A DNA stretch of 58,459 nt. It comes from Verrucomicrobiota bacterium. Lineage in GTDB: Bacteria > Verrucomicrobiota > Verrucomicrobiia > Limisphaerales > J093. Position 1 is the first letter of the stretch. Each line of letters opens with the position of its first letter. Shown here piece after piece: positions 45,101 to 50,220 of this stretch. The DNA lies in NCBI GenBank assembly GCA_022710935.1, contig JAKLFY010000041.1, positions 1 through 58,459 on the forward strand. The letters run 5' to 3'. Below the pieces are notes generated by a model. It was not told the DNA's origin. It did not search any database and worked only from the letters and a program-made list of their open reading frames with translations. Made by a program: the position numbers and the translations under genes.

Positions 45101-45805
45101 GCGACACTCGAGCCGTTCCCCGAAGTCCGGATCAACGAGGTTCTTGCGAACAACCAAACGGGGATCACCGACAGCCGCGGGGACCGCGATCCGTGGGTCG
45201 AGATTGTGAATCGGGAGTCCTGTCCGGCCGCCTTGGACGGGTGGTATCTTGCCAACAGCTACGGCAACCTCGGGGCGTGGGCCTTTCCGAAAGGGGCTGT
45301 CCTGGCGGGCGGCCAGTATCAACTCGTCTGGGCGGATGGCGAACCCGGCGAAGCCAGCGCCGGCGAATGGCACACCGACTTTCGGCTCGCGCCGCCCGCG
45401 GGCGTGGTTGTGTTAAGCCGGCTCCAGAACGGGCAGCTTGCGGTGGTCGATTTCCTCGAGTACGCGGGTCTGACCGCGGATCGCTCATTCGGGTACATCG
45501 AGCCGCGGCTCGAGGCGAGCGCGCCCGCCGTGCTTCCCCAGCCTTCGCCCGGCCAGCCCAACCTCGTCAACGAACCGCCTCGGCCTCGAATTCTCGGCAT
45601 CGCCGCGGGCGGCTCGGGCGAGGTGACGTTGGCGTGGGAAACGGCGCCCGGTTGGACCTATCGGATCGAGGGGAGGGCGTCGGTCGAGAGCGGTTGGTGG
45701 GAACTGCTGGGCCAGGTTCTTGCGACCTCCGCCACGGCGACATTCACCGATTTCCCTCCGACCGATCTCGATGCGTGTTACTATCGGGTCCTTGTGGTGC
45801 CTTGA
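36170..45805 (+). CDS. Giant secreted multidomain protein: PA14, eight lamin-tail domains, CotH kinase and cadherin-like repeats
   Basis: 3211 residues from ATG 36170 (ATG 36176 is equivalent) with a signal peptide. Domain order by residue: PA14 34-187; Ig-like 196-274; Ig/SbsA-like 277-378; concanavalin-like 378-554; lamin-tail domains at about 578-737, 743-864 and 871-1021 (ISEIMYNP...EFIELHN); CBM-like 1038-1177; beta-sandwich 1201-1301; CotH kinase 1314-1687 with GNWDAYGYNRGKNCYVYKP and MIPWDIDMVLG; lamin-tail domains at 1787-1941, 1956-2104 and 2111-2257; four cadherin/He-PIG-like repeats 2262-2641; lamin-tail 2646-2791; sandwich 2801-2964; lamin-tail 2982-3131; C-terminal Fn3-like module. 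CotH proteins are atypical protein kinases known from spore coats, so this may be a self-phosphorylating or cell-surface structural protein. No PEP-CTERM or other sorting tail was seen. Confidence 0.88.
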   Translation: MIMRTYSAAALGLILALGPTFVLGQTPDYGLLREVWEGIPSEGLSMLTDSPDYPDRPTSTNYVTDLFEAPTDALDNYGQRMHGYVVAPQTGNYTFWIASDDNGALYLSTDENPASARVIATVNSWTSARAWDWEANQMSEPVALVEGRIYYIAALMKEGGGGDNLAVRWLMPDGTDQAPMVATNLLPYGISFAAPVIAEHPAPATAIEGGTALFSVKTASFGVYSYQWLRNSLALSGATAAELVYGPVALADQGARFRCVVSNKLGTATSNEGILTVSPDTTPPALVLARNLGLTQVEVTFSERVSAPSATTATHYRIDGLSVGSAAFGPSPNVIYLTTSAMILGATYTLTVNNVQDAAAAPNPVSPNAAIQFVATDFTTQDVGNPPLSGDVEYTSGGVEVRGSGDIGGTADALQFAWQKRTGAFDVRARVARFDSTDPFAKAGLMVREDLSAGSRFAAALATPSAVGCVFMARSVPGAAASRSGYCPANYPETWLRLKRSANLLTAYAGHDGQSWVELGSAQLALPETVYFGLASASRNTAALATASFRDIGAVSGAASITWTPRGERLGSSSRQTPLVFSEIMYRPTQRPDGRTGEFIELFNADLIPADLTGHRLGGSIQFAFPDGFVLAAGGFAVIARNPVEFAAVYGIADALGPFVGGDGLPNDGGTLRLENPEGATLLEVNYESGYPWPVAAGGGGHSLVLARPSYGEDDPRAWAASDLIGGSPGQMEAVRANPLADVLINEFLARPDDGQRGFIELYNHGNSGADVGGCILTDDAETPRFRIADGTVIPPRGFHAFYEEQIGFGLDGAGGRLFLVNSNATRVLDAVRYGAQERGMAVGRFPDGAPGVRRLVEPSPDNENRPRAIDAVAISEIMYNPISGDDADEFIELHNRGGQPVELGGWRFTDGVDFQFPAGAVIEGGGYAVVAKSRPRLLAGHPGLDPARVFGDYGGALANGGERLALAKPDLLVLTNAFGLPETNRILIDVDEVRYGVGGRWGQWSDGLGSSLELIDAHSDHSAASSWADSDESAKAPWGTIEWTGVLDNGDGGSASRLHIMMQGPGECLVDNVEVVPSTGGNRITNPGFESGLTGWVIQGNHRRSEVQASGGIGDSRCLHVRATGRGDTACNRIYIPISPALTQNTTATLRARVRWLKGWPEFMLRTRGSYLEAAGRMALPSDLGTPGARNSRSVANAGPSIVEVVHTPVLPAANQAVVVTARLSDPDGLGTVRVRYRIDPGGTATDLVMKDDGTAGDAVAGDGVYSARLSGRSSGTLVAFHVEAADNAQASSTARFPADAPDRECLVRWGETQPVGNLGVYRLWQRRADYDWLRSREPMANDNVDCTFVYDDGRVVYNVEMRGKGSPWHGGSVGSDYIFAFPGDDRFLGARDVALVTVGNLGNDDSAQREQAAFWIGRQMGIPTLHRRHVLFFENGARKQTVYEDTEEPNGRYVDRWWPAGEDGDLYKVEDWFEFNDTGDSFTFSRDATLETFTTTGGAYKLARYRWAWRKRAVADSANNYTNLFNLVTAVNLTGSALVPQVENQVDVENWMRVFALQHIVGNWDAYGYNRGKNCYVYKPLNGRFGMIPWDIDMVLGSGSDGPTTDIFGANDPIVTRLWNTPAFRRAYLRAYSDAVAGPLQNARFDPIVDGRHSALRANGVTVADPRPIKSWVAQRRAYLANRVAGMDVKDFAITSNGGNDWSTGQLQVTLSGTAPIAIKTIELNGAVMPVTWTSATSWSALVALGGRTNVLSLVGYDSRGAPVAGASDTVRVIYTGTDLPAAADQVVINEIMYHPLAPNAAFIELCNTSATAPFDLSGWRLGGVGFTFPSGVVLGPGGFAVVASNRDGFAAAYGFDVLPVGEFPGNLQNDGERLRLLRPGATPEADELVDEVRYANEPPWPVQADGWGPSLQLIDPRQDNWRVGNWAAAHPGDAVVATPGKPNSVVKALPPFPPLFVNEVQPQNVSGPVDRFGDRDPWIELHNPGTNQIDLSGFFLTSAYTNLTEWAFPVGARIGPGAFLLVWADGEPVESTEDELHTRFRLEPGSGAVALVRQQLGAPAVIDYINYQSIPDDLSTGSYPDGQPQARQLFHLPTPGRANDPGTPPVEVFINEWMASNTGVALDPADGDPDDWFELYNAGARAVDLSAYTLTDDLADPDKFVIPNGTVIPAGGFLLAWADEETEQSGQGQLHVNFRLSATGESIGLFTPDGRAVDTIAFGSQTNNISEGRFPDGMIPPPFVFMGRPTPGGPNEFPTLNVPPTLDPVGSRTVDEGQTAAFTVSATDPDAGQTLVFALFGAPPGARIDSKTGAFSWTTTEGDGPGEYAFTVRVTDDGTPPRWDAEQVTVTVREVNQSPTLDPIADQSVDEGSLLSIQAVARDIDQPAQSLRFSLVGVVPEGATINALTGEFSWTPAEDQGAGTHVVTVQVVDDSVPPGSATRSFQVVVNEVDNAPVFEPVSLQTVDELSPFVLRVVARDPDSPPRAVSYRLESGPPGLTLDPATGQSSWTPVEAQGPNSYNVVIRATEIGGTEASTLSFAIVVNEVNEPPTLAAIADRTLAEGTVFSFINSATDADLPRQTLRFSLDPDVPPGASIDPQTGLFQWAIGEDAGPSTNRITVRVTDDALDARSAARTFTVVVVAQARVVINEIMYRPPPDGAEFVEIHNTSTNTSWRLDGWRLTGTAFTFPAGTVLAPGGFLAVARDVGAFQAAYGSKAPVVGNYLNQLSPGGGTIRLVRPVAGGLEETLDHVTFLTRAPWPTTANGAGPSLQLIDARQDNARVGNWSAVSGTSTNAPVNVVPMTASWRYWQDASAPASGWTNQVYDDSPWPNGGALLYVENDALPAPKTTPLTIGQMSYLFRTRFQFNGNPDGASLELRTIIDDGLVLYLNGRAFFWLGMDEGVLPARPDVANRTIGNAIEEGPFVRLVDNLRMGENVLAAEVHQNSPGSTDIAFGVAVDVIEVRRESATPGYANSVRATLEPFPEVRINEVLANNQTGITDSRGDRDPWVEIVNRESCPAALDGWYLANSYGNLGAWAFPKGAVLAGGQYQLVWADGEPGEASAGEWHTDFRLAPPAGVVVLSRLQNGQLAVVDFLEYAGLTADRSFGYIEPRLEASAPAVLPQPSPGQPNLVNEPPRPRILGIAAGGSGEVTLAWETAPGWTYRIEGRASVESGWWELLGQVLATSATATFTDFPPTDLDACYYRVLVVP

Positions 45806-45842
45806 TGCCGTCTGACATTTGACGCACCTTCCGATTCGAAAC

Positions 45843-46868
45843 ATGATTATCCAATGCAGCGCCCCCATTCGGATTTGCGATCTGGGCGGGTGGACCGACA
45901 CCTGGTTTGCGGGCTCGGGCAAAGTCCTCAATATTGCGGTCTTCCCGTCGGTCGAGGTGACGGTTGTGGCCGGCCGAAAGCGGGCGCGCGACCCGCAAAT
46001 CACCATCCATGCCGAGAACTACCGTGACACCTACGCGCTCAAACGGCGGGCGCGCACCTGGACCAAGCACCCGTTGATCGAGGCCGGCTTCCGCCTCTTC
46101 CGCTTGCCGTCGGGGCTGCATCTGGATGTGACGATATTCTCGGCGGCGCCGGCCGGGGCCTCGACCGGGACCTCGGCATCGGTGTCTGTTGCCGTGTTGG
46201 GGGCGCTCGATCTGCTGGGCCAGCGCTCGCTGACCAGCTACGAGCTGGCTGCCAAAGCCCATTACATCGAGTCCGCCCTGCTCAAGTTGCAGTCGGGCAT
46301 CCAGGACCAACTCTGCGCCGCCTATGGCGGAATCAACTTCATCGAGATGAGCCGTTATCCGGACGCCTCGGTTTCGCCTGTTGTCCTGCCCGAAGAGCTG
46401 ACCTGGGAGCTCGAATCCCGGCTGCTCCTGATCTATCTCGGGCGTCCGCACTCATCGTCCGCGGTCCACGAAACGGTGATCCGGCGGCTCGAAGAGTCTC
46501 CGCGGTTCAGACGCTATCTCGAGCCGTTGCGCGAGGCGGCGGCGGCGGGCAAAGCGTCTTTGTTGCGTTGTGATCTGGCCGCGTTTGGCGAGGCGATGGC
46601 CGCCAACACCCGGGCGCAACAGAAACTGCATCCGGAACTGGTTGGCGACCGCGCCCGCCAGGTGATCGCCCTGGCCCGTGAACACGGTGTCTCGGGATAC
46701 AAGGTCAACGGAGCCGGAGGCGCCGGAGGCTCGGTCACGCTCCTGCTCAAGCCGGGTGCGCGCGAGAAGCACGCGCTCATTGCAGCCATCGAGGCTGCAA
46801 ATCCCGATTTCCGCAACCTCCCCATCCGCCTGGCTCCCCAGGGCCTGCGCCGCTGGCGGACCGATTGA
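45843..46868 (+). CDS. GHMP-family sugar kinase (heptose-7-phosphate/fucose kinase-like)
   Basis: 341 residues from ATG 45843; the frame is open to a TTG at 45819. CSAPIRICDLGGWTDTWFA is the N-terminal GHMP motif with the GGWTDT variant seen in sugar kinases such as D-glycero-D-manno-heptose 7-phosphate kinase. AAPAGASTGTSASVSVAVLG is the ATP-binding motif 2, KLQSGIQDQLCAAYGGINFI follows, and GVSGYKVNGAGGAGGSVTLL is motif 3. It would phosphorylate a sugar in the cytoplasm using ATP. It starts 37 nt after the giant protein's stop, perhaps co-transcribed. Confidence 0.85.
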   Translation: MIIQCSAPIRICDLGGWTDTWFAGSGKVLNIAVFPSVEVTVVAGRKRARDPQITIHAENYRDTYALKRRARTWTKHPLIEAGFRLFRLPSGLHLDVTIFSAAPAGASTGTSASVSVAVLGALDLLGQRSLTSYELAAKAHYIESALLKLQSGIQDQLCAAYGGINFIEMSRYPDASVSPVVLPEELTWELESRLLLIYLGRPHSSSAVHETVIRRLEESPRFRRYLEPLREAAAAGKASLLRCDLAAFGEAMAANTRAQQKLHPELVGDRARQVIALAREHGVSGYKVNGAGGAGGSVTLLLKPGAREKHALIAAIEAANPDFRNLPIRLAPQGLRRWRTD

Positions 46869-46952
46869 CGCGATTTTCGATGCCAATGAGGTTTCGGGCC
46901 GGGGCGCGTCGAGGTTGTTTTGACTTTCCAAGCATCGTTGCGGATGCCTGAC

Positions 46953-47024
46953 TAGCCCGCATGTTTCATGAATTTGTGATCACCGCGAAGACGAAGCCTC
47001 GAAGATGTGCATCCATGCTGGCTG
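46953..47024 (+). repeat. TAGCCCGCAT hairpin repeat overlapping the start of the GH28 gene
   Basis: TAGCCCGCATGTTTCATGAA, then TTGTGATCACCGCGAAGACG, ending CATCCATGCTGGCTGG. The AGCCCGCAT arm pairs with ATGCTGGCT. The second arm contains the ATG (47015) of the GH28-type gene. Same subfamily as 6188-6264 and 8770-8831. Confidence 0.75.
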
Positions 47025-48415
47025 GAAAGCAAAACCAGGCCTTTGGGCTGGTCGCGCTGCTGGCTGTGCAGGCGACGTTGGCGGGCGTTGTCACGCATCC
47101 CGCTCCGGCGGAGGAGATCCTGTCGTCCGATTACACGGTTGTGGCCGACGGCCAAACCGTTCCGGTCTACACGGCTCGCACCCTGGATGCGCCCTTTGCG
47201 GGCAAGCAGTGGGACTTTGGCGGGCCCTATGCGTTCGCCAATTTCATTACCGACGGCCCGGTCAAGGTGCGCATTCGTTCGGATCGGTCGCTGGCGAACA
47301 CCGTCATTCGCCCGGCACGACCGGATGTCACGATGCGCGTGGAACCGGACGGCGCGTTGGTGGTGTCGCTTCCCGGGCCGCGCAAGCTGAGCATCGAGCC
47401 GGATGGCAAGAAGGGGCCGCTGCTCCTGTTCGCCAATCCACCCGAACAGAATCCGCCCCAGCCGGACGGCGCGGGCGTGATCTACTTCGGACCCGGCGTG
47501 CATCGACCGGGCCGGATTGACGTCGGCAGCAATCAGACGCTGTGTCTGGCCGGGGGCGCCGTGGTGAAGGGCGGGGTGTACGCCCAGGGCGAGAACATCC
47601 GCATCACCGGACAAGGGATCCTCGATGGCTCGGATTACGAATGGCGCAAAGGACCGACGCCGCATGTGATTTCGATCCGCGGGACGAACGTCGAGGTGAG
47701 CGGCATCACGATTCGAGGGGCGTCGCACTGGACGATTGTGCCGCGCGACAGCCGCCACGTGACGATTCGCGGCGTCAAACTGTGCGGTTCACGGGTGCAG
47801 AACGACGATGGCATCAACCCGTGCAATTCGCAGGACGTGCTGATTACGGACTGCTTCATTCGGACGGACGACGATTGTGTGGCGCTCAAGGGGCTCGAGC
47901 TCGAAGTCCCGAACAGCAATGTCGAGCGAGTGACTGTCGAGAACTGCATCCTGTGGTGCGATCGGGCGCGGATCTTTCTCCTGGGCCACGAGAGTCGCGC
48001 GCCCTTCATGCGCGCCATCACACTGCGGAACCTGGACATCATTCATTTCTCGATGACGCCGTTTCTGTTCGAGCCGGGCGAGGAGATGCGCCTCGAGGAT
48101 GTGACGGTCGAGAACGTCCGACTGCACGGGGAAAGGCAGGGGGAGTTGGCCCGGCTGAAGCCGGTGGTCAACCAGTACATGCGCAACAAGGTGCCCGGAC
48201 ACGTCCGAAACATCGTGTTCCGCAACGTGACTCTGACCGGGCAGGCCGGCGCCTACCGCGTGCAGCTCACCGGCGCCGATGCGGATCACGCCGTGCGGGA
48301 TGTCAGGTTCGAGAACGTGGAAATCCTGGGCGAGCGGCTCGCGGCAGGTTCGGATCGCCTCGAAGTGGGCGAACATGTCGAGGGGATCAGGTTCGCCCCG
48401 CCGAGCCCCCCCTAA
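47015..48415 (+). CDS. Exported GH28-type glycoside hydrolase (polygalacturonase-like beta-helix)
   Basis: 466 residues from ATG 47015, giving a signal-like N-terminus (MLAGKQNQAFGLVALLAVQA). A right-handed beta-helix with GH28 active-site motifs: VQNDDGINPCNSQDV (Asp at about 264-265) and CFIRTDDDCVALKG (Asp pair at about 284-286), typical of polygalacturonases and related exo-enzymes. FGPGVHRPGRIDV, ITGQGILDGSDYEWR and VSGITIRGASHWTIVP are also family-like. The start codon lies in the second arm of a hairpin repeat, and the TAA stop (48413-48415) is formed by the start of another. It probably acts on pectin-like or rhamnogalacturonan chains outside the cytoplasm. Confidence 0.85.
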   Translation: MLAGKQNQAFGLVALLAVQATLAGVVTHPAPAEEILSSDYTVVADGQTVPVYTARTLDAPFAGKQWDFGGPYAFANFITDGPVKVRIRSDRSLANTVIRPARPDVTMRVEPDGALVVSLPGPRKLSIEPDGKKGPLLLFANPPEQNPPQPDGAGVIYFGPGVHRPGRIDVGSNQTLCLAGGAVVKGGVYAQGENIRITGQGILDGSDYEWRKGPTPHVISIRGTNVEVSGITIRGASHWTIVPRDSRHVTIRGVKLCGSRVQNDDGINPCNSQDVLITDCFIRTDDDCVALKGLELEVPNSNVERVTVENCILWCDRARIFLLGHESRAPFMRAITLRNLDIIHFSMTPFLFEPGEEMRLEDVTVENVRLHGERQGELARLKPVVNQYMRNKVPGHVRNIVFRNVTLTGQAGAYRVQLTGADADHAVRDVRFENVEILGERLAAGSDRLEVGEHVEGIRFAPPSPP

Positions 48416-48528
48416 CCCGCATGTTTCACACCCCGTCGGTGCACATGGCGGTCAGACTTCGCGAGAGAACTGCGATGCGGGTCAGCCCGGTTACGGTTCC
48501 TCGCGGAGCGTGTGAAATAACCGGGCTA
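48413..48528 (+). repeat. Two adjacent hairpin repeats after the GH28 gene
   Basis: First: TAACCCGCATGTTTCACACC, then CCGTCGGTGCACATGGCGGT, ending CTGCGATGCGGG (48413-48481), matching 17102-17171. Second: AGCCCGGTTACGGTTCCTCG, then GGAGCGTGTGAAATAACCGG, GCTA (48484-48527), matching 18590-18640. The first TAA is the stop of the GH28 gene. Confidence 0.8.
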
Positions 48529-48538
48529 AAACACACGG

Positions 48539-48694
48539 GGCCGAACTTCCAAGTTCGGCCCACAACAACGAGAACTGCGATCAGGTTATGCGCAGACGGT
48601 TTTGGCGCCAGTCACCAATACTGGTGACACCAACCCACATTCTTCATGTGTGGTCAGCCAATGGCGCAAGCGCTTCTGCCAAGGGCGCTTGCGC
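48539..48694. repeat. Cluster of perfect palindromes upstream of the pseudopilin gene's 3' end
   Basis: Four hairpins in 156 bp: GGCCGAACTT-CC-AAGTTCGGCC (48539-48560); GTCACCA-ATAC-TGGTGAC (48611-48628), extended by TTGG/CCAA; CACAT-TCTTC-ATGTG (48636-48650); and GCGCAAGCGC-(11 nt)-GCGCTTGCGC (48664-48694). None is followed by a T-run. They could end both converging transcripts or form one structured RNA. Confidence 0.65.
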
Positions 48695-48728
48695 GACCTC
48701 GAAGAGCTTCCCCGGACGCTCGAAGCTG

Positions 48729-49499
48729 TTACGGATCGGTGTAGACAAACGTCCATTCGGTCCCGCGCTGGAAATCCGGCCGGTCATCGGTGCCCTCGTA
48801 ATACCCCACGTGCCCGTCGACAAAAGCGACATTGCCGAACCCGAGCCGGTGAGGGTCGTGCCAATACATCTTCTGAAAGACCTTCATCCGGACGAAATGC
48901 AGGTTGAACGAGAAATCGTTTGCCAGAATCGTGCGGGACGCGTTGCGGACCTGACTGGTCTTCTTGTTCACCAAGCCGAGGACATCGTCATTGTCGTTGG
49001 CGCTGCTGTTGTAAACGTAGCTGCTGCCAAAGGTGTCATAGACGGTGGGCCTGCGGTCATACGGCCAGCCGCCCTTGAGCGCCCCATTGTCGCCGGGACA
49101 GTTGAACACACGCTCCGCACCGTCCGAATTCGTCGAGACCTTGCCCGAGATCGCGACGAAGGGGTTCAGCAGCCGCAACTGACCGTTGTATTCGGTTTCC
49201 TGTTTGCCGCCGTAATTCCAATACGCATAGACGGAGGCGGAAAAACCTGCCGGCGGATTGCCCGAGGGAAACGTATCATCATACTCGCCCGCGTAGAGCG
49301 CAATGGCGATGGCCTGCTGCTTGAGATTGGAAACGCACTGGATCTTCTTCGCCTTGGCCTTGGCCCGCGCCAGCGCCGGCAGGAGCATTCCCGCCAGAAT
49401 GGCGATGATGGCGATGACCACCAGCAGTTCAATGAGCGTGAAGGCAAGCCGACACCCGAGTCGTGGCTGCCGGACCACTGCGTGCGATCGAGCTGTCAT
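48729..49499 (-). CDS. Type II secretion-like pseudopilin with H-X9-DG-type C-terminus
   Basis: 256 residues from ATG 49499; ATG 49544 adds fifteen. The prepilin motif is [20 protein letters not shown] followed by [20 protein letters not shown]. Processing would occur before FTLIELL, with Ala instead of the usual Gly at -1. The remainder has the Verrucomicrobia/Planctomycetes arrangement: [29 protein letters not shown], and [18 protein letters not shown], close to the H-X9-DG motif but with one extra residue between His and Asp-Gly. Such proteins are numerous in these genomes and may form pseudopili or surface proteins. Confidence 0.88.
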   Translation of the reverse strand: MTARSHAVVRQPRLGCRLAFTLIELLVVIAIIAILAGMLLPALARAKAKAKKIQCVSNLKQQAIAIALYAGEYDDTFPSGNPPAGFSASVYAYWNYGGKQETEYNGQLRLLNPFVAISGKVSTNSDGAERVFNCPGDNGALKGGWPYDRRPTVYDTFGSSYVYNSSANDNDDVLGLVNKKTSQVRNASRTILANDFSFNLHFVRMKVFQKMYWHDPHRLGFGNVAFVDGHVGYYEGTDDRPDFQRGTEWTFVYTDP

Positions 49500-49548
49500 G
49501 AGGATCTCGACGGCACTGTCGCAGGATGCCGTCGCGTTCGTCAATGCG

Positions 49549-50167
49549 TCATCGCGTCAGCCGCCGGGCAGCCGGGCACACCCCACCCGATCCCGAGTTT
49601 CTAATCCGAGCACACCAGAGGCCCGGCCACAGGATCTCGACGATGAACAAGGCCGGCAAACCCAGTCCCCCCGCCACTGTCATCCAGGCGATCGGTGTGC
49701 GCCACGCATTCACCCAGGCTGCAAGAAGGGCCAACGGATCCAGCCAGAGAAACAGGGGATAGCCCAGGGCGGCGCCAGTCCACGTCGCAACGAGCAGCAA
49801 CGGGCCGATCTGTGGCGCCGTTTGGAGCAGGAACACCTTGTCCCCGCCGGACGATTGCCGGATCCGTTGTTGGGTCGCCTTTGCCCGCGGCATGATTCGT
49901 GGCCGCGTCGGGATACCGGGCAATGCGCTCCAGCAATTCATCTCCCACGCCGCGCACCACCTTGGTCCGCACGCCGTTCTCCGTCGCGTGCGTCGGGTAA
50001 ACCAGCAACACCAAACCGCCCGTCCAAAGGCCCCCGAGATAGCCGTATCGCTCGACCAGCGCGGTCTTCGATCCGGCCCGCGGGGCTGCTACGGCCGCCG
50101 CGAAGCCAGCAGGACCGCCGGACAACACGGCCGGATAGCGATCACGAGGCGTGACGGGCACCACCAT
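49549..50167 (-). pseudogene. Chimeric remnant: FAD-dependent oxidoreductase N-terminus joined to a ferredoxin-type membrane protein fragment
   Basis: From 50167 the frame reads GGPAGFAAAVAAPRAGSKTA, YGYLGGLWTGGLVLLVYPTH and VVRGVGDELLERIARYPDAA, the start of an FAD_oxidored-type flavoprotein (GxGxxG imperfect: SGGPAG). Around 49860 coding sense moves to another frame, reading LLLVATWTGAALGYPLFLWL and VEILWPGLWCARI, the membrane part of a NosR/NapH-like 4Fe-4S protein that would continue ICPLG. It breaks off after about 95 codons. Neither piece is complete, so both are remnants. Confidence 0.55.
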
Positions 50168-50191
50168 GTTCTCGGGCCTCTCCGGAACGAA

Positions 50192-50218
50192 ATGTCAACA
50201 GTCTAGATGCGACCCCAC
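50192..50218 (+). repeat. 28-bp motif ending TAGATGCGACCCCA, copy 2
   Basis: AATGTCAACAGTCTAGATG followed by CGACCCCA, nearly identical to 34933-34960 and in the same orientation. It ends 2 nt before the stop codon of the GH106-type gene and borders the chimeric remnant, suggesting an old recombination or insertion boundary. Confidence 0.5.
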
Positions 50219-50220
50219 CC

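Noticed and set aside
46961-47014. Start of the GH28 gene at 46961 (MFHEFVITAKTKP)
   Set aside because: This peptide is the translation of a hairpin repeat; the same MFHxxVTAAKTK appears antisense at 8822. The signal-peptide ATG at 47015 is preferred.
48611-48694. Integron attC site from the hairpin cluster
   Set aside because: The arms resemble folded att sites, but the RYYYAAC/GTTRRRY core pair was not found and no integrase or cassette is present.
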